Assembly (NCBI RefSeq): GCF_039544005.1 | Contig: NZ_BAABKV010000001.1 | Coordinates: forward strand, 3,968,001 to 4,032,000 | DNA length: 64,000 nt | DNA from: Kitasatospora paranensis | GTDB lineage: Bacteria > Actinomycetota > Actinomycetes > Streptomycetales > Streptomycetaceae | Direction: 5' to 3' | Notes under the pieces: generated by a model | Databases searched by the model: none | Seen by the model: only the letters and a program-made list of their open reading frames with translations | What the model was told of the DNA's origin: nothing | Position numbers and translations under genes: made by a program | Shown here: in pieces, positions 51,111 to 59,483 of the stretch | How the letters are laid out: each line of letters begins with the position of its first letter | Numbering within the stretch: position 1 is the first letter of the stretch

Positions 51111-51278
51111 ATGGCCGACAGCACGCCGGACGGCCTCCCCGGTCCGGGCGCCGACCCCCTCCGGCGGCGTCCGGACCGGCAGCCGTTCCGGACCGCCCGG
51201 ACCGCCCCGGCCACCCGGCCGGAGCAGCCGGGCGGGCGGTCGGACGCCCGTGCGGCGCAACCGGGCCGTGCCCGATGA
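51111..51278 (+). CDS. Small ORF translationally coupled to the potassium channel gene
   Basis: A 55-residue frame from ATG 51111 (MADSTPDGLPGPGADPLRR) whose TGA overlaps the channel ATG as ATGA. AAGGGC lies ahead of it. It is Pro/Arg/Gly-rich without hydrophobic or known parts. The exact overlap is what suggests a real gene or leader peptide; composition alone does not. Confidence 0.4.
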   Translation: MADSTPDGLPGPGADPLRRRPDRQPFRTARTAPATRPEQPGGRSDARAAQPGRAR

Positions 51279-51817
51279 ACCCGCGCGCCCCGGGCCCGTA
51301 CCGGGAGCTGCCCGCCTGGGGGCTCGGCGCACTGATCGGCGGCCCGGCGCTGATGGTGGCGCTCTGGGGCGTCCTGCCGCTGGGCGTGTTCGGCCCGCAT
51401 CATCCGACCCTCAGCTGGGTGTCCTTCGTGGCGGCGCTGGCCCTGCTGGCCGGCATGCTGCTCCGCCAGGTGCGGGCCGAGCTGAGCGGCCGCGCGGGCC
51501 ACCCCGCCCTGGTGATCGTGCAGCTGATCGCCGCGTCCGTGGTCATCTTCGCCACCACCTACCTGGCGCTCTCCCGGGACGGGCAGTTCCACGGCTTGCA
51601 CACCAAGATCGACGCGCTCTACTTCACCGTGGTCACACTCGCCACGGTCGGCTACGGCGACGTCGCCCCCACCGGGCAGGAGGCCCGGGTGGTGGTGATG
51701 CTGCAGATCCTCTACTCCCTGGTCTTCCTGACCACGGGGGCGGCCTCGGTCAGCCGGCGGCTGCGCAGCCGGGTCGGGTCGCAGCTGCGCGTCGGCACTC
51801 CGCCGCACGGGGACTGA
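51275..51817 (+). CDS. Two-pore-helix potassium channel (ion channel family)
   Basis: A 180-residue protein. The first part has two membrane helices (ELPAWGLGALIGGPALMVALWGVLPL and TLSWVSFVAALALLAGM), then two more surrounding the pore loop TLATVGYGDV, the K+-selectivity filter in full. After the pore comes a helix with LYSLVFLTTGAASVSRRLR and a short basic tail. There is no RCK domain on this gene. It would conduct K+ and perhaps set the membrane potential. The ATG at 51275 overlaps the small upstream frame. Convergent to the kinase gene, with only 7 bases between. Confidence 0.88.
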   Translation: MNPRAPGPYRELPAWGLGALIGGPALMVALWGVLPLGVFGPHHPTLSWVSFVAALALLAGMLLRQVRAELSGRAGHPALVIVQLIAASVVIFATTYLALSRDGQFHGLHTKIDALYFTVVTLATVGYGDVAPTGQEARVVVMLQILYSLVFLTTGAASVSRRLRSRVGSQLRVGTPPHGD

Positions 51818-51824
51818 ACGGCGC

Positions 51825-53365
51825 TCAACCGGCGTTCTGCTGGTGGCCGAGCGTGCCGATCACCGTGCCGAGCCGGGACTGCCAGTCCTGCCCGGTGGCG
51901 CTGTCGACCGCGTGCCGCTTGACCAGGTCGCGGACGACCTTCTGGGCGGCGTGGAGCCGCTGCACCGCGTCGTCCGGGTGGTGGTTGGCCACGGCCGTCG
52001 AGGCGCTGTCGAGCAGCCCGAGCAGGACGGCCTTCCGGTCGCGGTCCTTGGGCATGTCGGTGCCCGCGACGTCCTGGCGCAGCTGCAGCAGCTGGAGCGC
52101 GGCGCCCGGCTTGGCGGTGGGCGACGGCTCGGCCGTCGGCGTCGGGTCGGCGCTGCTCGCAGCCGGGCTCGCGGCGGTCGACGGGCCGGCGGAGAGGGCG
52201 CCTGGGCGCCGGGGGTGGCGGCGGACGCTCTGCCGGCGGGCGGCCCGCCGAACGCGAGGACACCGGCGACCACCGCGGCCGCGACCACCGCCACGCCGGC
52301 ACCCGCGAACAGCCAGGGGCTGCGGCCGGCCGGCTGCTCCGGCCCGGGCTCCGGCTCGTCGTGGTACGGGCGGCCGAGCGCCGACGGCGGTGCCGTCGGC
52401 GGCAGCACCGAGGTGCGGTTCGGCTCCGAGTACGGGTGTCCGCCGAACCCGGCCGCGGCCGGGAAGCCCGGCGAAGCGGCGGCCGCGGGCAGCACCTGGG
52501 TGGCCGCGCCGAGCAGTTCGGAGGTGCGGTCGGCGGCGGCCGCCACCGGGACGGCGGCCAGCAGCTCGGCCCGGGCGGCGGACGCGTGGGCCGGGCGGTC
52601 CTCCGGCTGCTTGGCGAGCAGCCGCATCACCGCGACGTCCAGCGCGGGCGGGATGCCGCCGCGGCGCACCGAGACCGGTGCCGGCTGCTCACTGACGTGC
52701 TTGAACGCGATGGCCACCGGCGTCTCGGCGGCGAACGGCGGCTCGCCGGTGAGCATCTCGACCAGGACGCAGCCGACCGCGTACAGGTCGGAGCGGCCGT
52801 CCAGCGGGGCGGCCGTGGCCTGCTCCGGCGAGAGGTAGGCGGCGGTGCCGAGCACGGTGGCCGTCTGGGTGAGCTGCTGCCCGGCGGAGGAGCCGGCCCG
52901 GGCTATGCCGAAGTCGACGACCTTCACCCCGCCGTCGTCGGTGATCATGATGTTGCCGGGCTTCACGTCGCGGTGCACCAGGCCGGCGCCGTGCGCGACC
53001 TCCAGGGCCTCGCAGACCGCTGCGGCGACGCCGACGGCCCGGTCCACCGGCAGCGGCCCCTGCTCCGCCAGCAGCCGGCCGAGCGTGCGGCCCTGCACCA
53101 GCTCCATGACGATGTACGGGGAGCCCTCGTCCACGCCGGAGTCGAAGACCATCACGATCCGCGGGTGCACCAGCATCGCGGCGTGCTGGGCCTCGCGGCC
53201 GAACCGCTCGGCGAACCGCGGGTCGTCCGCGAGGCCGCCGTTGAGCACCTTGACGGCCACCTGGCGGCCGAGCTGCCGGTCCACGCCCCGGTAGACGGTC
53301 GCCATGCCGCCGACGCCGAGTATCTCCACCAGCTCGTAGCGCCCGTTCAGCGCGCGTCCGATCAC
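51825..53365 (-). CDS. Transmembrane serine/threonine protein kinase (apparent frameshift)
   Basis: About 513 residues after correction. The GTG at 53365 is preceded by GAGGGGAG. The kinase domain (residues about 10-270) has the ELVEILGVGGMATVY Gly-loop, VAVKVL lysine, HRDVKPGNIM catalytic loop, VVDFGIA and a typical PKN/Hank-type C-lobe. After a low-complexity linker there is one membrane helix ([22 protein letters not shown]). Then the frame breaks near 52196-52198; one missing base restores an extracytoplasmic part ending with a coiled SASTAVANHHPDDAVQRLHAAQKVV. There are no PASTA repeats, so the sensor is different. Confidence 0.9.
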
Positions 53366-53678
53366 CGAACCGCTCCCCTCACATCCGTCGGCCGGGGCTC
53401 CGGTCCGCCTCGTGCTTCTGTGCACCCTAGCGGCCCGGCTTCCGGGCCCTGGTCGGCCGGCGGGGCGCGCCCGCATCCGTGCGGGGCCGAACCGCCCGCA
53501 GCGGCGGGCGGATCCGGATGGGCGGGGGACCCGGGGAGTACCCCCGCCCATCCGGAGCGGTTCCCGGGAGGCCGGTGGACACGGGGAGCCCACCGACCCC
53601 CGGAGTCGAGGGGGCGGAGCGGTCCGGACGGCCGACGGGCCCGGGGGTTTCGCCCGCCGACCGTCCGGAGTTGTGCGG
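53366..53678. other. Intergenic region with a strong palindrome upstream of the kinase gene
   Basis: No gene seen in these 313 bases. A 15-bp perfect stem at 53514-53528 and 53541-53555 (CCGGATGGGCGGGGG) with a 12-base loop lies about 125 bases after the preceding gene's stop and 150 before the kinase. It can end transcription of the upstream operon or act in the kinase leader. Confidence 0.6.
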
Positions 53679-54510
53679 TCACCCCGGGCCGGCACCGTCC
53701 TCGGTGCCGCCCCTGGTGACGGAGGGGAGAGGGGTCTTCGTCCGGTCGCCCTTGCCGGGGCCGGTGGTCGGCTCCCGGCCGGGGCTGCGGCTCGCGGAGG
53801 GGCTCGCCACCGTGGCCAGCACCGTGCAGTACGCGTCGACCCGATCGACCCCGCCGGCTGCCGCGACCAGCGGGGCGAACCGGAGGTCGGTGAGCAGGTC
53901 GCGGCGCCGGCCGGGGGCCTCGCGGTCGAGGTAGGCCCGGCAGAGCCCGGTGAGCTCGGGCAGCGCGGCCGGGCCGAGGGAGGCCGGTGCGCCGGGGGTG
54001 GTCGTCCCGGCGGAGGCCGAGGGACGTCCGGTGGCGTCCGGACGGCCGGACGTGCCGGCCGAGGGCGCGCCGCCGGAGCGGCGGCCGGGCCCGGCCGTGC
54101 CGGCCGTGGTGGCGTGCACGGCGGCCGGTGTGCGAGCGGCCGACGTACCGCCGCCGAGGGCGCGCGGCAGACCGCCGGTGCCCGCGGCGAACGCCACACC
54201 GCCCACGGCCGTGACGGCGAGCGCGGCGACGAGGGCCTTCACGGTGAAGGCCCTCCTGCGCGCGGCGTCCGCCACAGCTGCTCTCCCACTCTCCGGTACC
54301 GGTCGGCGACGAGCCTCCCGGAAGGCGGCCAGCGCCGCCCGCTCCCCGGGCAGTTCACCGTCGCCGGCAGGTGCTGCCGCGGCGGCGAGCAGCCCAGCGA
54401 GGGCCGCGTGACCGGTGAGGGGGCCTGACCGGCCTCCGAGCCGACCGCTCCCCGCCGAGCAGGCGCTCGGCGGTGTCGCGGTCGATCCGGCGGGATCGGT
54501 TCTTGCTCAT
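53679..54510 (-). CDS. Single-pass membrane protein coupled to the sigma factor gene (apparent frameshift)
   Basis: About 276 residues after correction. The first part (MSKNRSRRIDRDTAERLLGG) and the rest (GPLTGHAALAGLLAAAAAPAGDGELPGERAALAAFREARRRP) are in different frames. The break is at the CCCC run 54450-54453 (one extra base, or two missing). The joined protein has a cytosolic N-terminal part (about 90 residues), one membrane helix (VKALVAALAVTAVGGVAFAAG) and an external Ser/Thr/Pro/Gly-rich tail with two cysteines. Its ATG overlaps the sigma stop (ATGA), so translation is coupled. This layout is that of an anti-sigma factor, but I do not see the zinc motif, so the role is a guess. Confidence 0.7.
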
Positions 54511-55238
54511 CTCATGTCCTTCAGCGTCGCGGCCCGCGCGGGTGTCACACCCTGCGGCACGTTTTTCGGCGCCCTGCCGTGGCACCCCGGCCACCGCGCC
54601 GCCGGCCGGCTCCAGCAGCTTCGCGAGCCGCTTCAACCCGCGGTGGGCGGCCATCCGCACCGTGCCCGCCCGCTTGCCCAGCACCCGCGCCGCGCTCTCC
54701 GCGTCCAGGCCCAGCAGCACCCGCAGCAGCACCGCCTCCGCCTGGTCGCGCGGCAGCCGCCCGATCAGCGCCAGCGCGTCCGCAGTGGTCACCGACGCCA
54801 GCGCACTGCCTGCCGTGTCCTCGGCCGCGGCCAGCTCGACCAGCCGCTCCACCGGCAGGTCCGCCACCGGACGCCGCCGCATCCGGCGCAGGTGGTCCAT
54901 CGCCCGGTTGCGGGCGATCGTGGCGACCCAGCCGCGGAAGCCGTCCGAATCGCCGCGGAACCCCCGAGATCGCGGGCCACCTGCAGCCAGGTCTCCGACG
55001 CGACGTCCTCCGCGTCCTCCGGGCGGCCGCCCACCAGCACACCCAGGTACCGGAGCAGACCCGGCTGGACGGCGCGGAACAGGTGACGGAAGGCCGCCTC
55101 GTCACCCTCCTGCGCCGCCCGGACGGCCGGGGCCAGATCGGCCCGCGGATCGGGCGGGTGCCCCGGAACAGGTGGTCGACACGGTGGGCCGCCGACGCCC
55201 GGCCCGGGGAGATCTGCACTGTGCACCCGCCCCATCAT
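54507..55238 (-). CDS. ECF-like RNA polymerase sigma factor (two apparent frameshifts)
   Basis: About 240 residues after correction, with three pieces in two frames. Region 2 comes first: EGDEAAFRHLFRAVQPGLLRYLGVLVGG, then EDVASETWLQVARDL. A missing C in the CCCCC run at 54961-54965 joins FRGWVATIARNRAMDHLRRMRRRP. Region 4 has LPRDQAEAVLLRVLLGLDAESAARVLGKRAGTVRMAAHRGLKRLAKLL, normal for sigma-70 type ECF factors. A second shift between about 54548 and 54640 gives the natural end GVTPARAATLKDMR, which the other frame would read through into the next gene. An ATG pair at 55238/55235 or a GTG at 55226 could be the start. The stop overlaps the next ATG. Confidence 0.82.
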
Positions 55239-55480
55239 GGGCCATCCCCCGGGCGGTCCGCCGCAGGGGCCGCGACGCAGGTCACCGGACCGGGAGAGGA
55301 CCTAAGTCCTGTCAGTGACTGCCGTTCGCCTGCGTCCGCCGGGGAGGACCCCGGCCTACCGTGGACATACAGGTCCAGACCAGTGCCGCCGGGCTCCGGC
55401 CGCACCCCGGCCTGCCCGCGCCCCGCCCGGTGTCCGCACCCCGGGTCGGCGCCTCCCGCCGCCGCGACCAGGAAGATGCG

Positions 55481-56160
55481 ATGACGACCGCCCGGACGCT
55501 CTTCACCGAGGGGCTGCGCGACCACCTCGCGCCGGCCCTGCGCGCCCTGGGCCTCACCGGCTGGCGGCACTCCTTCAGCCTGCCCGACGAGGAGCAATGG
55601 GCCCTGCTGGGCATCGAGGTCGGCGCCGCCGACGACCTGCTGGTGCGCTACACCGTCACCCTCTCGATCACCCCGAAGGCGGCCTGGCCCGGCCCCGCCG
55701 TCCGGCCCGATCCCACCGTCGCCACCGGCCTGGAGTCGTGGCGCAGCCGGATCGGCGCGCTGATGCCGGTCGGCGAGGACGTCTGGTGGCAGGTGGCCCC
55801 CGGCCCGCGCTGGCTGGTCGGCGTCGAGGACACCGTCGCGGCTGTCCGGCACTACGGACTGCCGGAGCTGCTCCACCGGCTGGAGGCGCGGGCCGGGGCG
55901 GAGCCGTACCTCTCCCCGCCGAGCTGACGGACGTCAACGCGGCGCTGGAGCTCGCCGCGGTGCCCCGGATCCGGCGCGCCGAGCTCGCCGACAAGGCCCT
56001 GGAGCTGCACGGCGCCTGGCAGCGCGGCGACCTGGTGGCCCGGGAGGTGCTGCGCGGCGCGGCGGGCGGCTTCCTGTCGGTGGGCGACGAGCGGTTCACC
56101 GCCGTCCGCTGCCGGGACACCCGGGGGCGTGAGCTGTGGGTGTTCCCGGCGCCGGACTGA
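55481..56160 (+). CDS. DUF4304-like protein (apparent frameshift)
   Basis: About 226 residues after correction. ATG 55481 (AGGAAG upstream) starts MTTARTLFTEGLRDHLAPALRALGLTGWRHSFSLPDEEQWALLGIEV, the look of DUF4304-type proteins (unknown function; contractile-injection or toxin-immunity neighbours in some bacteria, not supported here). After the break at the CCCC run 55914-55917 (one missing C), the other frame continues PAELTDVNAALELAAVPRIRRAELADKALELHG and ends GRELWVFPAPD. Single gene, with no obvious partner. The start is not leaderless. Confidence 0.75.
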
Positions 56161-56178
56161 TCCGGACAAACATTGACT

Positions 56179-56204
56179 GGATACAAATTTTTATCCCGTA
56201 CACT
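56179..56204 (+). promoter_or_regulatory. AT-rich operator and -10 of the TetR gene
   Basis: GGATA-N8-TATCC (56179-56196) sits just upstream of TACACT (56199-56204), which ends six bases before the ATG at 56211. The region is strikingly AT-rich. A TTGACT lies at 56173-56178, 20 bases from the -10. A TetR dimer bound at the repeat would shut off its own promoter. Confidence 0.55.
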
Positions 56205-56210
56205 TTCTTC

Positions 56211-56899
56211 ATGAAGCCCCCGGCGCCGCCGCCCCGCCGACCTCGCTGCGCGAACGCAAGAAGCAGCAGACCCGCGCCAGGATCTCCGCCGCCGCGGCCC
56301 TGCTCTTCGTCGAGCGCGGCTTCGACGCCGTCTCCGTCGCCGAGGTCGCCGAGGCCGCCGAGGTGTCGAAGATGACGGTCTTCAACTATTTCCCGCACAA
56401 GGAGGAACTCTTCCTCGACCGGGCGCCGGAGGCCCTCGGCCTGGTCACCGCCGCCGTGCGGGGCCGGCCGGCCGGCACCGGCCCGCTGGCCGCGCTGCGC
56501 GACCTGGCACTGGACCTCGCCGAACGGCGGCACGCACTCGGCGGCATCGGCGACGACCTCCCGCCCTTCTGGCGGACGGTGCTGGGGTCGCCCGCGCTCC
56601 GCGCCCACGTCCGCGAGTTCACCGAGTCCCTGGAGGACCACCTCGCCGGACTGCTCGCCGCCGAGGGGGCACCGCCCGTCGAGGCCCGGTTCACCGCCGC
56701 ACTCGGCACCACCGCGCTGCGCACCCTCCACACCGCGGCGGCCGGCCGCATCCTCGCGGGTGAGAGCGCCGACGCCGTCGCCGCCACCCACCCCGCCCTG
56801 ATCGCCCGGACGTTCGCCGCGGCCGAGGCCGCCGCCGCCCGCTTCGCGACCGGGGAACCATCTGCGGGGGCCCGGGAGTCAGATCACCAGGAGGGCTGA
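56211..56899 (+). CDS. TetR-family transcriptional regulator (apparent frameshift)
   Basis: About 229 residues after correction. ATG 56211 starts MKPPAPP; the CCCC-rich run near 56227-56235 misses one base, after which TSLRERKKQQTRARISAAAALLFVERGFDAVSVAEVAEAAEVSKMTVFNYFPHKEELFLD is a full TetR HTH, and the ligand domain runs to the stop (PPFWRTVLGSPALRAHVREFTESLEDHLAGLL). It stands alone and may regulate the neighbouring phosphatase gene 31 bases downstream in the same direction. The leaderless start follows TACACT by six bases. Confidence 0.84.
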
Positions 56900-56930
56900 C
56901 CGGCCCTCGGATCACCAGGGGGACGGGGAC

Positions 56931-57632
56931 ATGACGGAGGATCGGCGGCTGGTCTGGGACGGCTGCCTCAACGTGCGCGAACTCGGCGGGCTGCCCACCG
57001 CCGACGGGCGGACGACCAGGCGCGGCGCGGTCGTGCGGGCCGACAACCTGGACCGGCTGACCGCCGAGGGCTGGGCCCACGTCCAGGAGTACGGCATACG
57101 CACCGTCGTCGACCTGCGCAACGAGGAGGAGTACCGGCCGCTGCTGGAGCGCCCGGCCGGCGTCGGACTCGTCCGGGTCCCGCTGGACGAACTCGCCGGG
57201 CCCGACTGGTGGGCCCGCTTCGGCGGGCTGGACGGCACACCGCTGGCCTTCCGCCCCTACCTCGACCACTGCCCGCAGGCGGTCGCCGCGGTGGTGGGCG
57301 CCGTCGCCGCCGCCCCGCCCGGCGGTGTCGTGGTGCACTGCGGGGCCGGCCGGGACCGCACCGGCCTCGCCGCCCTGGTGCTGCTCGCCGTCGCCGGGGT
57401 GACCACGGAGGCGATCGTCGACGACTACCTGCTGAGCGCCGACAACCTGCGGCCGCTCTGGGCGATGCTCGGCCGCCCCGACGAGACCGCCGCGATCGAG
57501 GCCGTCCTCGCCGACGCCGGGACGACCGCCGGGACGGCGCTGCGCGAGACCCTCGCCGAGTTCGACCCGGCCGGATACCTGCCCGCCGGTGACGCGGACG
57601 CCGTCCGCAGCCGCCTGGTGGCGGCGGGCTGA
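56931..57632 (+). CDS. Tyrosine-protein phosphatase
   Basis: A 233-residue protein of the DSP/Tyr phosphatase type found in actinobacteria (MptpB/IphP-like). The N-terminus has WDGCLNVRELGGLPTADGRTTRRGAVVRADNLDRLT, the family start. The P-loop is HCGAGRDRTG (CX5R) with the catalytic Cys, and the general acid Asp is probably in VPLDELAGPDWW. It would dephosphorylate Tyr, or phosphoinositides, in the cytosol or outside; no signal peptide. The ATG lies 31 bases after the TetR gene, so the two may form one operon. Confidence 0.9.
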   Translation: MTEDRRLVWDGCLNVRELGGLPTADGRTTRRGAVVRADNLDRLTAEGWAHVQEYGIRTVVDLRNEEEYRPLLERPAGVGLVRVPLDELAGPDWWARFGGLDGTPLAFRPYLDHCPQAVAAVVGAVAAAPPGGVVVHCGAGRDRTGLAALVLLAVAGVTTEAIVDDYLLSADNLRPLWAMLGRPDETAAIEAVLADAGTTAGTALRETLAEFDPAGYLPAGDADAVRSRLVAAG

Positions 57633-57696
57633 ACCGGCCCCGGCGGCCGGATTTATCCGGTCGCCGGCGGGGCCGACGGCTGCCGATACTGCCTCC

Positions 57697-58401
57697 ATGG
57701 TGAATTTCGCAGACTTCGACACCCGCGGCTACCCGATGGTCGACGTCCGGACGGGCTACGGACAGTGGGTCGACAGCTACGAGCAGACAGTCGAGGACGC
57801 GATGGACATCGCCGTCCTCGACCGGCTCGCCGTCCCGCGCTGGGAGGACGTCCGGCGCGCCGCCGACCTCGGCTGCGGCACCGGCCGGACAGGCGCCTGG
57901 CTGCGCGGGAAGGGCGCGGCCGCGGTCGACGGCGTCGACGTCACTCCGCAGATGCTCGCGGCCGCCCGGGCCCGCGGCGCCCACGACCGCCTGACGGAGG
58001 CCGACCTGGCCGACACCGGCCTGCCCGGTGCCGGGTACGACCTGGTGATCTCCTCGCTGGTCGACGAGCACCTGGCCGACCTCGGGCCGCTGTACCGCGA
58101 GGCGCACCGGCTGGCCCGGCCCGACGGGCTGTTCGTCCTGGTCGGGCTGCACCCGTACTTCATCATGGCCGCCGGGATGCCCACCCACTTCGACGGGGCG
58201 GACGGCGCACCCGTCGCCATCACCACCCACATCCACCTGGTCAGCGAGCACCTGACCGCCGGTCTCACGGCCGGCTGGCAGCTCGCCGAGATGCGCGAGG
58301 CGGTCGTGGACGACGCCTGGATCGCCCTGAAGCCGAAGTGGGAGCGCTACCGCAGCCACCCGGTCTCCGCCGCGTACGTCTGGCGCCGGACGGAGGGCTG
58401 A
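57697..58401 (+). CDS. Class I SAM-dependent methyltransferase
   Basis: A 234-residue methyltransferase. The SAM-binding motif is AADLGCGTGRTGAWLRGKG, followed by VDGVDVTPQMLAAA (motif II), ADLADTGLPGAGYDLVISSLVDEHLADLGPLYREAHRLARPDGLFVLVG (motifs III and IV) and a C-terminal substrate part with HIHLVSEHLTAGLTAGWQLAEM. It is a BioC/UbiE-like stand-alone enzyme; the acceptor is unknown. The ATG at 57697 (MVNFADFDTRGYPMVDVRTGYGQW) is preferred over upstream codons because the family starts there and GATACT lies six bases ahead of it (leaderless-type). Convergent to the Nudix gene. Confidence 0.88.
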   Translation: MVNFADFDTRGYPMVDVRTGYGQWVDSYEQTVEDAMDIAVLDRLAVPRWEDVRRAADLGCGTGRTGAWLRGKGAAAVDGVDVTPQMLAAARARGAHDRLTEADLADTGLPGAGYDLVISSLVDEHLADLGPLYREAHRLARPDGLFVLVGLHPYFIMAAGMPTHFDGADGAPVAITTHIHLVSEHLTAGLTAGWQLAEMREAVVDDAWIALKPKWERYRSHPVSAAYVWRRTEG

Positions 58402-58420
58402 GACCGGGGCGCGCGACCGG

Positions 58421-58915
58421 TCAGAAGCCCGAGACCGGGCTGCTGACGATCCGGACCCTGCCGTCGGCCCGGGCCTGCAGACCTGCGGCCAGGCGCAGCG
58501 AGCGGGCGGGCCCGAGGAGTCGGAGCGCCTCGCCGGGCTCGGCCCAGCGGTGGGCGTCCAGCTCCCCGGCCGGCAGGGTGATCGGGGTGTCCGCGTCGAT
58601 GGTGCCCAGGTCGAACAGGAAGTGGCAGGCGGGGTGGTCGAGTTCGGTCGACGGGTTCGTCCAGGCGACGGCCAGCAGCTCGCCGGCCTCCCGCTCGATG
58701 CCGGTCTCCTCCTGCAGCTCACGGCCGGCGCACTGCTGCGGGTTCTCACCGAGGTCCACGGTGCCGCCGACGAACTGCCAGTGCTCGCGGTAGCCGGCCT
58801 TGACGATCAGCACCCGGCCCTGCGGGTCGGTGATCAGGCATCCGGCGGCGGCGTAGACGCGGGGCAGCGAGGCCAGCCACTCCTCGCGGGACTGCAGCAG
58901 CGGGCTGTCGGACAT
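58421..58915 (-). CDS. Nudix hydrolase
   Basis: A 164-residue Nudix protein. The Nudix box is GGTVDLGENPQQCAGRELQEETGI with RELQEE metal-binding Glu residues. The usual fold continues with EREAGELLAVAW and DHPACHFLFDLGTI. It is probably a housecleaning or (d)NTP/NDP-X pyrophosphohydrolase; the substrate is not evident. The start MSDSPLLQSREEW has GAGGAGC upstream; the longer in-frame ATG at 58963 only adds a low-complexity extension. Convergent to the methyltransferase. Confidence 0.9.
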   Translation of the reverse strand: MSDSPLLQSREEWLASLPRVYAAAGCLITDPQGRVLIVKAGYREHWQFVGGTVDLGENPQQCAGRELQEETGIEREAGELLAVAWTNPSTELDHPACHFLFDLGTIDADTPITLPAGELDAHRWAEPGEALRLLGPARSLRLAAGLQARADGRVRIVSSPVSGF

Positions 58916-59037
58916 GGGGCTCCTCGGATGGGCGGCCGCCCAGGCGGCGGCGTGCCCGCCCACTCTCCCGCATCGGCCGCCGGCCGCGCCCGGTGTTCAC
59001 CGCGGGGCGCGGCCGGCGGCCGGCACGGACGCGTCCC

Positions 59038-59316
59038 TCAGTGCGCCGAGTGCCGCTCGGCGCCGCGGTGCCGGTGGCCCGGCAGCTCCACGTGGTGGGC
59101 CACGCCGTCCAGCGGTCCGGTGGCGGCGGCCATCCGGCGGCCGCCGTGGCCGAAGGCCTCGTCGCCGAAGTACGAACGGCGACCGGCGGCAGCCGGCCCG
59201 TCGGTGTGCAGCTGCGGGGCCAGGGGGGCCGGGTCGGTCGTCATGCCGCGGCGTTCGAGCAGCTCCTGGGTGCCGCGGCGGAGTCGGGTCATCTTGTCCG
59301 TCGAGCGCTTGGCCAT
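59038..59316 (-). CDS. Small His-rich protein of unknown function
   Basis: A 92-residue protein starting MAKRSTDKMTRLRRGTQELLERRG, with AGGGAGG eight bases ahead. A basic N-terminal helix, a Gly/Ala-rich middle (SYFGDEAFGHGGRRMAAATG) and a His-rich end (VAHHVELPGHRHRGAERHSAH). There is no known domain; the terminal histidines could bind metal. Single gene, divergent from the large flippase-like gene at 59484. Confidence 0.6.
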   Translation of the reverse strand: MAKRSTDKMTRLRRGTQELLERRGMTTDPAPLAPQLHTDGPAAAGRRSYFGDEAFGHGGRRMAAATGPLDGVAHHVELPGHRHRGAERHSAH

Positions 59317-59483
59317 CGTCGGCCTCCCTTCGGCGGCCCGGCCGCCCCGCCGGGGGACGGGGCGCGGTGACCGGCGGCCGCACGGGGTCTTATGTCCGGA
59401 TTTTATCCTCTTCATCCCTCCGGGCACCGCTCCGCCCCGCCGCGCCCGCCCCTCGGGCACAGGTCCGTGTGGGAGCATGCCGC

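Noticed and set aside
51067..52695. A 542-codon plus-strand frame
   Set aside because: It overlaps the channel and the antisense kinase gene, and its translation is low-complexity.
12839..54965. Phase variation through homopolymer runs as the reason for the many breaks
   Set aside because: Runs of three to six bases are short for slipped-strand switching and the breaks hit unrelated genes, including a kinase and a sigma factor; sequencing error is simpler.
55481..56160. DUF4304-like gene as part of a toxin-immunity system
   Set aside because: No adjacent toxin or injection-system gene; the domain match is from memory only.
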